64,000 nt of DNA from positions 124,001 to 188,000 of the forward strand of contig NZ_LT632547.1 of NCBI RefSeq assembly GCF_900119695.1, read 5' to 3'. Of this stretch, positions 1 to 8,182 are shown one piece after another (positions within the stretch are counted from its first letter, which is position 1; the number at the start of each line of letters is the position of its first letter). A program made the translations under genes and the position numbers. The notes under the pieces were generated by a model. The model was given only the letters and a program-made list of their open reading frames with translations, made no database searches and was not told the DNA's origin. Origin of the DNA: Actinomyces urinae (GTDB lineage Bacteria; Actinomycetota; Actinomycetes; Actinomycetales; Actinomycetaceae).

Positions 1-446
1 TTGGGCCACTCGACTCCCGCGCCGGTAGCTGCTCGCGTTAAGAAACCACAATCAAATGAGGCGTTGTGAGCAATCAAAATGCTGTTCTCAAGTTGCGCAA
101 AGCCTAGAAATTGACGAATCGCCTCATCTGGATGTGGGGCATCAGCCACCATCAGATTGGTGATTCCAGTCAGTGCGGTGATTTTAGGTGGAATCTCCAT
201 TTGCGGATTTACGAGGGTATTAAAAGTATCTACGACCTCGCCATTATGTAGACGGACCGCGCCGATCTCAGTGATCTGCGAATCGGCTCCAAGCCCGGTG
301 GTTTCAAGATCAACCACCACGTACTCGCGACGCCAAACGTCGCCTGCAAAGTCGTCTGTGTCGCTTTCACTGTTGGGCAATGAAGTCGATCTGCAGACAT
401 GCGATAAGCCGCGGCCAATGCTGCTTTCACTGACTCGCCTGACCAT
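1..446 (-). CDS. DEDDh 3'-5' exonuclease, N-terminal part (3' end cut by window)
   Basis: The reverse strand from ATG 446 encodes VVVDLETTGLG (ExoI, DxE) and, about 85 residues later, AHNASFDCGFL (ExoII), the signatures of DnaQ/epsilon-type exonucleases acting on DNA 3' ends. A roughly 45-residue leader precedes the domain. An AAAAGGGG ribosome site precedes ATG 446; GTG 449 is an alternative start. The reading frame stays open to base 1, so the C-terminus is missing. In actinobacteria, proteins with this N-terminus are often fused to a UvrC-like GIY-YIG nuclease half, but that part would lie outside the window. The gene is divergent from plsC. DEDDh assignment is firm; whether it is the fused form or a stand-alone epsilon subunit cannot be decided here. 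Confidence 0.85.
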   Translation of the reverse strand, partial: MVRRVSESSIGRGLSHVCRSTSLPNSESDTDDFAGDVWRREYVVVDLETTGLGADSQITEIGAVRLHNGEVVDTFNTLVNPQMEIPPKITALTGITNLMVADAPHPDEAIRQFLGFAQLENSILIAHNASFDCGFLTRAATGAGVEWP

Positions 447-602
447 CACGAACCCCTTTTGAAAATCTAACCTCCTAAGCGTATCGGATGATGGGAGCAA
501 GATGACACTATGGGGCGGAAGATGCCAAGGCGTCATAAACTATGAGGACGGGTACTAGACTGAACATTTAGTGTTGCATTTGAATCCAAGCGGGAGGAAA
601 GC

Positions 603-1421
603 GTGCTTTACCAGGTGCTAAAAACAGGATTTGGGCCTTTGCTGAAGGCTTTTTATCGTCCTTGGATTCGCGGAAAAGAGAATATTCCCGCCACCGGCCC
701 GGCCATCCTTGCTTCCAATCACCTGGCTGTGTTCGACTCGGTATTCCTGCCCCTTATGATCGATCGCGAAGTCGTGTTTATGGGCAAGTCCGATTACTTT
801 ACCGGCACGGGCCTGAAAGGCAGGGCAACTGCGAAGTTTATGAAGGCAGTTGGCACGATTCCGGTTGATCGCTCGTCTGGTAAAGCAGCGGAGGCCGCGT
901 TGCATACGGGGCTCGCACGTCTGCAGGAAAATGAGCTGTTTGGTATCTATCCGGAGGGTACGCGCAGCCCGGATGGCAAGCTTTATCGCGGTAAGGTGGG
1001 TGTTGCTCGGCTCGCTCTCGAATCCGGTGCCCCCGTTATTCCAGTTGCGATGATCGGAACAAACATTGCCCAGCCCATCGGGCAGAAGATCCCGAGTCGC
1101 CACCGAGTGGGCATCGTTATTGGTGAACCATTGGATTTCTCCCGCTACCGCGGCCTAGCCAAAGATCGATACACGCTTCGCGCTGTTACCGACGAGATCA
1201 TGTACAACCTCATGACTCTTTCCGGACAGGAATACGTGGATCTTTACGCTGCTGATGTTAAGGCTCAGTTGGCTAAGGAAGGCAAGTTTGCTGGCCCCGT
1301 TCCCGCCGGAGCTAAGGCACCGGGCGGTCGCGAAGTTCCTGAGGTCAGCGTTCCTGAACCCACTGAAGATGACGAGGTTGTTGATCTTTCCAAGAAGCTA
1401 AAAGAAGACGAGAAAGACTAA
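603..1421 (+). CDS. plsC: 1-acyl-sn-glycerol-3-phosphate acyltransferase (PlsC family)
   Basis: Membrane-associated enzyme that would acylate lysophosphatidic acid to phosphatidic acid in phospholipid synthesis. The catalytic HX4D box is visible as NHLAVFD (H40, D45) and the acceptor-binding PEGTR at residues 117-121; both are standard for the LPLAT/PlsC family. The length of 272 aa is a little long because of a charged, Glu/Lys-rich C-terminal tail after about residue 230. GTG 603 is the start, with GGGAGGAAA at 591-600. It stands alone in front of pfp with about 100 bp between. Related LPLAT enzymes in actinobacteria can acylate other acceptors, so the exact substrate is inferred. Confidence 0.88.
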   Translation: MLYQVLKTGFGPLLKAFYRPWIRGKENIPATGPAILASNHLAVFDSVFLPLMIDREVVFMGKSDYFTGTGLKGRATAKFMKAVGTIPVDRSSGKAAEAALHTGLARLQENELFGIYPEGTRSPDGKLYRGKVGVARLALESGAPVIPVAMIGTNIAQPIGQKIPSRHRVGIVIGEPLDFSRYRGLAKDRYTLRAVTDEIMYNLMTLSGQEYVDLYAADVKAQLAKEGKFAGPVPAGAKAPGGREVPEVSVPEPTEDDEVVDLSKKLKEDEKD

Positions 1422-1522
1422 GCGTTTGGGAAAGCAGCCTTAAAATACTCCAAAAGGTTTTCAATGTAGACTTGATGTGTGCATTGCTGCGCAAACCAGT
1501 TTTCTAGGTGAAAGGTTCTTAG

Positions 1523-2746
1523 ATGTCAGTCAAGCGAGTTGCTCTGCTAACTGCCGGTGGATTTGCACCGTGCCTATCCTCTGCAGTTGGAGGATTGATT
1601 GAGCGCTACAACGAACTAGACCCCACGATCGAAATCATTGCCTACCAACACGGTTATCATGGTCTTCTGACTGGAAACTACGTGACGGTCACTGCCGAAG
1701 CTCGTAAGAAGGCGGGTTTGCTCCATGAGTTCGGTGGTTCCCCGATTGGTAACTCCCGCGTAAAGCTGACGAACGCTAAGGACCTGGTAAAGCGCGGCCT
1801 CGTTAAGGAAGGCGAAGATCCACTGAAGGTAGCCGCTGAGCGCCTGCGTGCAGACCACGTGGACGTGCTGCACACGATCGGTGGCGACGACACGAACACC
1901 ACCGCTGCGGATCTTGCACACTACCTCCATGATAACGATTACGAACTCACGGTTGTTGGTCTGCCAAAGACCATTGATAACGATGTTATTCCAATCAGGC
2001 AGTCACTGGGCGCATGGACCGCTGCCGAGCAAGCTTCGATTTTTGCCCGCAACATTATTGGCGAGCACCGCTCAAACCCGCGCATGCTGATTATCCATGA
2101 GGTCATGGGTCGTAACTGTGGTTACCTAACGGCTGCAGCCGCATATGATTACCGCAAGTGGTGGAAGCAGCAGGAATGGGCTCCGGAGCTGGGCCTAATG
2201 AAGGAACGCTGGGACATCCACGCTGTATTCGTTCCGGAAGATCATGTTGAGATCGAGCGTGAGGCTGAACGTCTGCGCGCCATCATGGACAAGTACGGCA
2301 ACGTAAATATCTTCCTGTCCGAGGGTGCTGGCGTAGCAGAAATCGTTCGCGAGATGGAAGAAAACGGTGAGGAAGTTCAGCGCGATCCGTTTGGTCACGT
2401 CAAGCTTGACACCATTAACCCGGGCGAGTGGTTTGCGAAGCAGTTCGCCAAGCTAATTGGTGCCGAGAAGGTAATGGTTCAAAAGTCCGGCTACTTCTCG
2501 CGTTCGGCGAAGGCTAACCAGGAGGATCTGCGCCTCATTAAGTCGATGACGGATTACGCGGTACAGTGCGCGCTTGAGGGCACGTCCGGCGTTATTGGCC
2601 ATGATGAGGAAGACGGGGATCGCCTAAAGGCTATTGCGTTCAAGCGCATCGCCGGTGGCAAGAAGTTTGACATTAACACTCCGTGGTTCCAGGAGATGAT
2701 GGCTGAGATCGGTGAGCGCGTATCGCCGGCTCCGTCAGTCGACTAG
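1523..2746 (+). CDS. pfp: Pyrophosphate-dependent 6-phosphofructokinase
   Basis: Glycolytic/gluconeogenic enzyme interconverting fructose 6-phosphate and fructose 1,6-bisphosphate in the cytosol. PPi rather than ATP use is indicated by GGDD (residues 120-123), where ATP enzymes have GGDG, and by PKTIDND (148-154) with Lys in place of the Gly of ATP enzymes. MGRNCGYLT further on is the MGR substrate-binding segment. At 407 aa it has the length of the short homodimeric PPi-PFK group. The start ATG 1523 has AAAGG at 1511-1515. It is followed by a strong hairpin (2761-2791), so it is probably transcribed separately from the DAHP synthase gene. Confidence 0.9.
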   Translation: MSVKRVALLTAGGFAPCLSSAVGGLIERYNELDPTIEIIAYQHGYHGLLTGNYVTVTAEARKKAGLLHEFGGSPIGNSRVKLTNAKDLVKRGLVKEGEDPLKVAAERLRADHVDVLHTIGGDDTNTTAADLAHYLHDNDYELTVVGLPKTIDNDVIPIRQSLGAWTAAEQASIFARNIIGEHRSNPRMLIIHEVMGRNCGYLTAAAAYDYRKWWKQQEWAPELGLMKERWDIHAVFVPEDHVEIEREAERLRAIMDKYGNVNIFLSEGAGVAEIVREMEENGEEVQRDPFGHVKLDTINPGEWFAKQFAKLIGAEKVMVQKSGYFSRSAKANQEDLRLIKSMTDYAVQCALEGTSGVIGHDEEDGDRLKAIAFKRIAGGKKFDINTPWFQEMMAEIGERVSPAPSVD

Positions 2747-2760
2747 CATTGAAGGTTCGC

Positions 2761-2791
2761 GGCGCGCATTCCAGCTTGCGGGATGCGCGCC
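2761..2791 (+). terminator. Hairpin after pfp
   Basis: GGCGCGCATTCC (2761-2772) pairs with GGGATGCGCGCC (2780-2791) around a 7-nt loop; the stem has one G-T pair. Only a short mixed T run follows. It lies 15 bp after the pfp stop and ends 33 bp before the chosen aroG start, so an upstream ATG at 2783 would sit inside the stem. Confidence 0.65.
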
Positions 2792-2811
2792 GAACTTTTA
2801 CCTGAAAGGTT

Positions 2812-2817
2812 TACCCT
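2812..2817 (+). promoter_or_regulatory. -10-like element (TACCCT) for leaderless aroG
   Basis: TACCCT matches TANNNT and ends 7 nt before ATG 2825. No convincing -35 is seen. It supports transcription starting at or next to the start codon, downstream of the pfp hairpin. Confidence 0.4.
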
Positions 2818-2824
2818 AAGGTAT

Positions 2825-4180
2825 ATGATTACGGATCAGAGTTTCCCGTGGAATTCGTGGCGCAGCTTTCCGGCTATGCAGCAGCCGCAGTATCCCGACC
2901 TTGACCATTTGAAGGCGGTTACAGCTAAGCTTCGCAAGCGCCCACCTCTAGTGTTTGCCGGCGAGGCCGATTCTCTGCGTGAACAGATGGGACGCGCTGC
3001 TCGCGGTGAAGCGTTTGTACTGATGGGCGGGGACTGTGCAGAAACATTTGACGGTTCCACTGCCGATCAGATCCGTCTAAAAATCCAAACGCTGTTGCAA
3101 ATGTCGGTTGTACTGACGTATGGAGCATCCCTACCTGTAGTGAAGGTGGGGCGAATCGCAGGCCAGTACGCGAAGCCGCGGTCTTCTGATACCGAGACAC
3201 GCGATGGCAAGGTTTTACCGTCATACCGGGGCGACGCGGTGAATGATATAGCGTTCACTGAAGAAGCAAGAGTAGCCAATCCGGAGCGTTTGTTAGAAAC
3301 CTACCAGCAGTCCGCTGCTTCGCTGAATCTGATTCGCGCATTCACCAAGGGTGGTTACGCGGACATGCGTCGCGTCCACACTTGGAACCGCGGTTTCACT
3401 AAGAATCCGGCATACGCACGCTATGAGGCATTGGCTAGCGAAATCCATCGTGCAATCATGTTCATTGAGGCAGCGGGTGCGGACTTTGATGGTCTAAAGG
3501 TTGTAGATCTGTACTCTGCGCATGAGGCGCTTTTGCTCGAGTACGAGGCGGCTCTTACCCGTATTGATTCGCGTTCAGGGGAGCTGTACAACACTTCCGG
3601 TCACTTCCTGTGGATTGGGGAGCGCACTCGCCAGCTTGACGGTGCCCACATTGAGTTGCTTCGCGAGGTTCGCAATCCGGTTGGTGTAAAGATTGGTCCG
3701 ACGGTCACGCCGGAGGAAGTAGTCGGCATCATCGACAAGCTGAATCCTGAAGGGGAGGAAGGACGTCTTACTTTCATTACCCGTATGGGGGCGGACAAGA
3801 TTCGCGATGTTCTTCCAGATATTGCGAGCGCTGTTTCGCGCGACGGACGTCCGATTGTATGGATTACGGATCCGATGCACGGCAACACAATCGAAACTGC
3901 GACGGGCGTTAAGACTCGCGACTTCGACACCATCATGAACGAGGTAGAAGGCTTTTTTGAGGTCTTGTACGAAAACGCTATGGTTCCGGCTGGTCTGCAC
4001 ATTGAGCTAACCGGTGATGATGTAACCGAGGTTCTGGGCGGTTCGGAGAATCTGGACGAGCTGCGTTTGAATGAGCGCTACGAGACGCGCGTGGATCCAA
4101 GGTTAAATCACCAGCAATCTCTAGAGATAGCCTTCCGAGTGGCGGAGCTACTGCGTAGGAGCGAAAGCCTCGATGATTAG
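2825..4180 (+). CDS. aroG: Class II 3-deoxy-7-phosphoheptulonate (DAHP) synthase
   Basis: First enzyme of the shikimate pathway, condensing phosphoenolpyruvate with erythrose 4-phosphate. The plant/actinobacterial class II type is shown by WRSFPAMQQPQYPD near the N-terminus, GGDCAETF (the metal-binding Cys segment), TWNRGF, and ITDPMHGNT with the metal-binding His. ATG 2825 gives 451 aa, close to the family's usual ~460. An in-frame ATG at 2783 is rejected because it lies in the pfp hairpin. AAGG directly precedes 2825 but too closely for a good ribosome site, and TACCCT ends 7 nt before it, so leaderless translation is plausible. Convergent with the kinase gene, with a shared hairpin between them. 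Confidence 0.92.
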   Translation: MITDQSFPWNSWRSFPAMQQPQYPDLDHLKAVTAKLRKRPPLVFAGEADSLREQMGRAARGEAFVLMGGDCAETFDGSTADQIRLKIQTLLQMSVVLTYGASLPVVKVGRIAGQYAKPRSSDTETRDGKVLPSYRGDAVNDIAFTEEARVANPERLLETYQQSAASLNLIRAFTKGGYADMRRVHTWNRGFTKNPAYARYEALASEIHRAIMFIEAAGADFDGLKVVDLYSAHEALLLEYEAALTRIDSRSGELYNTSGHFLWIGERTRQLDGAHIELLREVRNPVGVKIGPTVTPEEVVGIIDKLNPEGEEGRLTFITRMGADKIRDVLPDIASAVSRDGRPIVWITDPMHGNTIETATGVKTRDFDTIMNEVEGFFEVLYENAMVPAGLHIELTGDDVTEVLGGSENLDELRLNERYETRVDPRLNHQQSLEIAFRVAELLRRSESLDD

Positions 4181-4200
4181 GTAGAGCCGAGCCTTGAGCT

Positions 4201-4237
4201 TTTGGGGGAGCAATCCAGGTCGGAATGCTCCCCCAAA
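4201..4237. terminator. Bidirectional hairpin between aroG and the PASTA kinase
   Basis: TTTGGGGGAGCA (4201-4212) and TGCTCCCCCAAA (4226-4237) form a perfect 12-bp stem with a 13-nt loop. It sits in the 68-bp gap between two convergent genes and can serve both strands. Confidence 0.8.
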
Positions 4238-4248
4238 GAGTTAACGGA

Positions 4249-6417
4249 TCAGACCACCCGGATTGTTACGGTTGAACCGACCTTAACTTCGGTTCCAACA
4301 CCCGGATTAACGGTTGCCACCATGTCTACAAGCATGAATACGCGGTCGACGTTTACCACCAGCCCGAGCTCTTCTAAAGCCGCCTTAGCCTCGGCCTCTG
4401 ACATTCGGATCACGTTGGGGATAGTAACGGTTTCCGGGCCCTTAGAGACAACAATTGAAACCGGGTCCGCCCGGTACAAGGTCTCGTCAGCAACCGGTGT
4501 TTGCGAGATGACAATGCCCTTCTCTACCTCGTTGCTGAACTCTTCGTTGGTATTTACCTGCAGACCGGCATCAGAGAGTAACTGACTGGCTTCGGCAAGG
4601 GTCAGGCCTACAACTTTTGGCACCTTGATAGGCTCTCGGCCCTTGGAGATAACCACGTCTATGGAAGCGTCGTGTTTTACGCTCTCGCCGGGGGCAACGG
4701 ACTGAGAAATGACCCGTCCTTTTTCGACCTCCTCGTCGTAGGCCTCCTGGGTGTCGCCGCGGGTTAGCTTTGCGCCTTTAAGAATCTGATCGAGCTCTTC
4801 ACTTGTGGCGTTGGTGAGTTTTGGAACCTCAACCATCTCAATGCCTTTCGAGAGCAATATAGTGACAATGCCGGCTTTATGTACGCGCTCGTCGCTGGAT
4901 GGGCGCGTGTCAATAATGATGCCTGCGGGAACCACATCGTCAAACTTTTCTTCAACCACGCTTTGAATACCGAGGGCATCGAGCTTGGCTGTGCCATCTT
5001 TCAGATTTGCTCCAGCAATAGCGGGAACATCAATGTAGGAGCCGGGCCCGTACTCGAACCACCACCACGTGAAGCCGCTTCCTGCGGCAACAAGTAGCGT
5101 AATTATCGTTGCAATAACGAGGGGGGCGCGTTTGCTCTTTTTGGGAGCGGCGGGAATGGTGCGCACGGATGTGGTTGGTTTTGAGGCGGGTACGGGAAGT
5201 GCTACGGTCTCGCCTCGCAGTTGGATTTTGTGAGTGGTTTCGGAGGTAACCTTCGGGGCAATATCCGCTTTGCGGCCAAGCAGTGATTCGGGTAGCTGCG
5301 AACGGATCCGTACCAGGGTTTCTAGAGCCTCCGCCGCGCTTTGTGGTCGGTCATTGCGATCGCGCGCGGTAAGTGAGCAAACAAAGTCGTCAACTTCGGA
5401 TGGGATCCAAGATTCGAGCTCGGAAGGGGAGGGAATGTCTTTTTCCGCGTATGATTTCACGATCTGGTAGACGGAAAGATCCTCGAAGGGCGTGTGCCCG
5501 GTAAGGATTTCATACAGCATAATGCCAACGGAGAACAGATCAGAACGAGCGTCCGCGTGCTCGCCGGCGGCGAGTTCTGGGGCAAGGTACGCCACTGTTC
5601 CCATCACAGATCCGGTGGAAGCGGCCGAAACATCCGAGACTGCGCCTGCCAGTCCGAAGTCTGCTACTTTCAGGTTTCCGTCATTTGGTACGAGGACATT
5701 TTCGGGCTTGATATCGCGGTGAATAACGCCGCCACGGTGTGCGGATGATAGGGCTTGGAGAACAGTTTCGGTGACTGCTAGTGCGCGATCGAGGGTGAGA
5801 GCGCCCTCCTCATTCAAAAGGGTGCGTAGGTTTGATCCGTGCACCAGCTCCATCACCAGATATCCGGAGCCCTCAATAATGCCCTGGTCAAAAACGGTCA
5901 CCACTGCGGGGTGGATGATGCGCGCGGCAGAGCGGGCTTCCTTGCGGAATCTATTCACGTAGTCTGCCGACTGCGCGAGGTGGGGGTGCATCACCTTAAT
6001 GGCTACCGGGCGTTCCAGACGGTTGTCATATGCCACGTATACGGTTGCCATGCCGCCGCGGGCCAAGAGGCGCTCAATCTTATAGCGCTCGTCCAGAACC
6101 ATGCCAACGAGGGGATCGGTTAGTGTGGGGGCCTCGTTTTCAGCTCCCGAGTTGGTTGTTGCATTTGCCTGTTCACCGTCATCGGATTGTTCGGTGCTGG
6201 CAGAGTCTTCCGTGCCCGGCGTATCTTCTGAGGCGGACAGTTGCATGTTCACGTCAGAGGTAAGCTCGACCTCGGGTTCTTCGACATCTTCAGCTGTGCC
6301 GGTAGACTGCGCGCTCTCCGACGCCGCTTCATCATCAGAGCCCGGCGCAGGGGGAGGCACCGTGTTGGGGTTTTCGTTTTCCCCCACTTGCTCGCGCCAA
6401 TTTTTAAACAATCCCAC
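4249..6417 (-). CDS. Membrane Ser/Thr protein kinase with four PASTA domains (syntenic with pknL)
   Basis: Eukaryotic-type kinase anchored in the membrane with an extracellular muropeptide/beta-lactam-binding-type PASTA tail. From GTG 6417 (722 aa): an acidic, low-complexity cytoplasmic leader (1-100), kinase domain (about 110-375) with ARGGMATVY glycine loop, VAIKVM lysine (K141), HRDIKPEN (catalytic D235) and DFG (253-255), a juxtamembrane stretch, one transmembrane helix (APLVIATIITLLVAAG), then four PASTA repeats beginning VPAIAG, VPKLTN, VPKVVG and IPNVIR. An upstream ATG at 6456 is possible, but TACAAT ends 6 nt before GTG 6417, as for a leaderless mRNA. It is divergent from an Rv2175c-like gene, the position of pknL in mycobacteria. 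M. tuberculosis PknL lacks PASTA repeats, so domain content is PknB-like and location PknL-like. Confidence 0.88.
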   Translation of the reverse strand: MGLFKNWREQVGENENPNTVPPPAPGSDDEAASESAQSTGTAEDVEEPEVELTSDVNMQLSASEDTPGTEDSASTEQSDDGEQANATTNSGAENEAPTLTDPLVGMVLDERYKIERLLARGGMATVYVAYDNRLERPVAIKVMHPHLAQSADYVNRFRKEARSAARIIHPAVVTVFDQGIIEGSGYLVMELVHGSNLRTLLNEEGALTLDRALAVTETVLQALSSAHRGGVIHRDIKPENVLVPNDGNLKVADFGLAGAVSDVSAASTGSVMGTVAYLAPELAAGEHADARSDLFSVGIMLYEILTGHTPFEDLSVYQIVKSYAEKDIPSPSELESWIPSEVDDFVCSLTARDRNDRPQSAAEALETLVRIRSQLPESLLGRKADIAPKVTSETTHKIQLRGETVALPVPASKPTTSVRTIPAAPKKSKRAPLVIATIITLLVAAGSGFTWWWFEYGPGSYIDVPAIAGANLKDGTAKLDALGIQSVVEEKFDDVVPAGIIIDTRPSSDERVHKAGIVTILLSKGIEMVEVPKLTNATSEELDQILKGAKLTRGDTQEAYDEEVEKGRVISQSVAPGESVKHDASIDVVISKGREPIKVPKVVGLTLAEASQLLSDAGLQVNTNEEFSNEVEKGIVISQTPVADETLYRADPVSIVVSKGPETVTIPNVIRMSEAEAKAALEELGLVVNVDRVFMLVDMVATVNPGVGTEVKVGSTVTIRVV

Positions 6418-6423
6418 GCCGCG

Positions 6424-6500
6424 ATTGTACGTGTAAACCTTGCAAATGTTGAACACCGCGAGGGTGTGCCTCCAACAAGGTGGCGGATTTACTTTAAACT
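6424..6500. promoter_or_regulatory. Divergent promoter region, two leaderless-type -10 boxes
   Basis: On the minus strand TACAAT (6429-6424) ends 6 nt before GTG 6417 of the kinase; on the plus strand TAAACT (6495-6500) ends 7 nt before ATG 6508 of the HTH gene. Neither start has a Shine-Dalgarno. The 90-bp gap could let one regulator act on both genes. Confidence 0.5.
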
Positions 6501-6507
6501 CATAAGC

Positions 6508-6846
6508 ATGATCGAACTATTATCACAGCGTGAAGCGGCCGCGATGCTGGATGTAACCCCTGCTCGTATCAAACAGCTCTGGGCCGAGAACGAACTTTTG
6601 AAAGTCATAGAAGATAGCAAGCCCATGGTGCCTGCTCTATGTATCGCACATGAGGAGGGGGCGCCACGTCCTCTTAAGTCGCTTCACGGCACGATGTTGA
6701 TGCTGCTAGATGCTGGGTTTTCTCACGACGAGGCCACAGAATGGATTCTGTCTAATCACGACGGCCTTGAGGAAACCCCGCTAGAGCTGCTTGCAAAGAA
6801 CCGGGTGCGCGAGGTGCGCAATGCGATTTTGCCTCTGGCTTTCTAA
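6508..6846 (+). CDS. Small winged-helix DNA-binding protein (Rv2175c-like)
   Basis: A 112-aa protein starting MIELLSQREAAAMLDVTPARI, a helix-turn-helix of the MerR/excisionase-like kind in which a specific DNA site is recognised. Size, sequence feel and position divergent from a Ser/Thr kinase match mycobacterial Rv2175c, whose DNA binding is controlled by PknL phosphorylation; that link is established in mycobacteria and inferred here. Thr17 lies in the HTH (DVTPARI). ATG 6508 lacks a ribosome site and follows TAAACT by 7 nt. A longer in-frame upstream reading from 6241 lies across the kinase gene and is not credible. Confidence 0.8.
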   Translation: MIELLSQREAAAMLDVTPARIKQLWAENELLKVIEDSKPMVPALCIAHEEGAPRPLKSLHGTMLMLLDAGFSHDEATEWILSNHDGLEETPLELLAKNRVREVRNAILPLAF

Positions 6847-6879
6847 GCGCGAGCTGCAAATAATGATGCTTTCACGTAT

Positions 6880-7974
6880 TTAGAATTCGCGATTTAACAG
6901 TACTTTCCCAAACTGGGCGAGGGCGGCCTCCCGCTCCTCGTCCAGTTTTAATTCGCGCATGTATTTGCGGCCTTCTTCGGCCAGGTTTGCAATAGCTTTT
7001 TCGTGTTCGAGGCGTGCGCCAGAAGACTCAATAGCTTCTACCACGCGCGCAAGCTCCTTTTCAGACAAGTGTTGGTTGCCAAGCGCATCTTCTAGAAATA
7101 CCCGATCGGCTCCGTTGGTGCGCGATAGCGCCATGGTAATGAGGATTGTGCGCTTGCCTTCACGAATATCTGATCCCGTGGGCTTGCCCGTAACTGACTC
7201 GTCGCCAAAAACACCAATCTCATCGTCTCGCATTTGGAATGCGACACCCCACGCGCGGCCAATCTTTTCGAGCGTTTCGATGAACTGCGGGTTTGGATCT
7301 TGTAGGAGAGCGCCGAGAACCAGGGGTCGCATAACGGAGTAGTGTCCAGATTTTAGCGCGATGACGTCGTAGACGTAGCGGCGAAGTGCCTCGGGATCAG
7401 ACAGTGGGTGTTTCTCGGTGAGGACATCCAGGTACTGGCCCCACGCAACCTCGGCAGTAATTTGCGCCATGTAGCTGGAGATGCGGTGTGCGGTTTTTGC
7501 ATCAAGATCTTTGAGGCTGTGTTCGGTGGCCAGGTGGTTCAGGGAGAGCAGTAGGTCGCCAACCAAGATTGCCACGGGCCCCGCCACGGCTTCATCTATC
7601 TCGCGCGCAGCCTGCACATGTACGGATGGGATGCCACGCCTGGTGGCGGCGTTGTCGATGAAGTCATCGTGCACGAGGGCCGAGCTTTGGTAAAGCTCGA
7701 GAGCAGCGCCTAGGTTCATCGCGGGTTCGCTATGACCGATATCTTCGCCACCGGCAATGAAATTACCAATGGAAACGCCGAGTGCGCGCAGGGCCTTCCC
7801 CGATCCTACGTACGAGCGAGCAAACGATAGGAATCGATCAAGCTCGGGATGGGGAGCCAGGGTTGCTGCGAAGGTATTGAAGAAATCGAGGGCCTTGTGG
7901 TTCATCACCGGTGCGAATAAGGCCTGGTTAAACGCGGGCTTCGCGGCGTTCGCGACGTTTCGATCCGTTTCCAT
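6880..7974 (-). CDS. Polyprenyl (geranylgeranyl/short-chain) diphosphate synthase
   Basis: Cytosolic prenyltransferase that condenses isopentenyl diphosphate onto allylic diphosphates. The first Asp-rich motif is HDDFID and the second is RDDEIGVFGD, followed by GKPTGSDIREGKRT. The DDxxG form of the second motif is usual for actinobacterial IdsA-type enzymes. 364 aa is normal. The gene is convergent with the Rv2175c-like gene; in M. tuberculosis idsA2 lies two genes away from Rv2175c. TATCTT (7986-7981) ends 6 nt before ATG 7974 and no ribosome site is present, suggesting a leaderless mRNA. Product chain length cannot be read reliably from sequence alone. Confidence 0.87.
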   Translation of the reverse strand: METDRNVANAAKPAFNQALFAPVMNHKALDFFNTFAATLAPHPELDRFLSFARSYVGSGKALRALGVSIGNFIAGGEDIGHSEPAMNLGAALELYQSSALVHDDFIDNAATRRGIPSVHVQAAREIDEAVAGPVAILVGDLLLSLNHLATEHSLKDLDAKTAHRISSYMAQITAEVAWGQYLDVLTEKHPLSDPEALRRYVYDVIALKSGHYSVMRPLVLGALLQDPNPQFIETLEKIGRAWGVAFQMRDDEIGVFGDESVTGKPTGSDIREGKRTILITMALSRTNGADRVFLEDALGNQHLSEKELARVVEAIESSGARLEHEKAIANLAEEGRKYMRELKLDEEREAALAQFGKVLLNREF

Positions 7975-8042
7975 ACTCTAAAGATATCGAATCAAACGCG
8001 CAGCGCCTTCTCAACGGACGATTAGGGGATTGTCTACCTCAG

Positions 8043-8073
8043 TTGGGCGAAAAATACAAGACCTGATTATAAT
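8043..8073 (+). promoter_or_regulatory. Putative sigA promoter
   Basis: TATAAT (8068-8073) is a perfect -10, preceded by TG two bases further upstream; the best -35 candidate, TTGGGC (8043-8048), is 19 nt away. It would give a leader of about 100 nt before GTG 8183. Confidence 0.5.
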
Positions 8074-8182
8074 TGGTTCTAGTTTCGTCTCTCACGATTA
8101 ATCACAGCCCGGACAAGTTGTACAGCCTTGCGCCGATAGACGAGTGAGAAGACCCCAATGCTCCCGTGGAAAGGAAAACTTC

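Noticed and set aside
2783-2824. Earlier ATG for the DAHP synthase
   Set aside because: It lies inside the pfp hairpin and adds residues unlike the family N-terminus; ATG 2825 gives the normal length.
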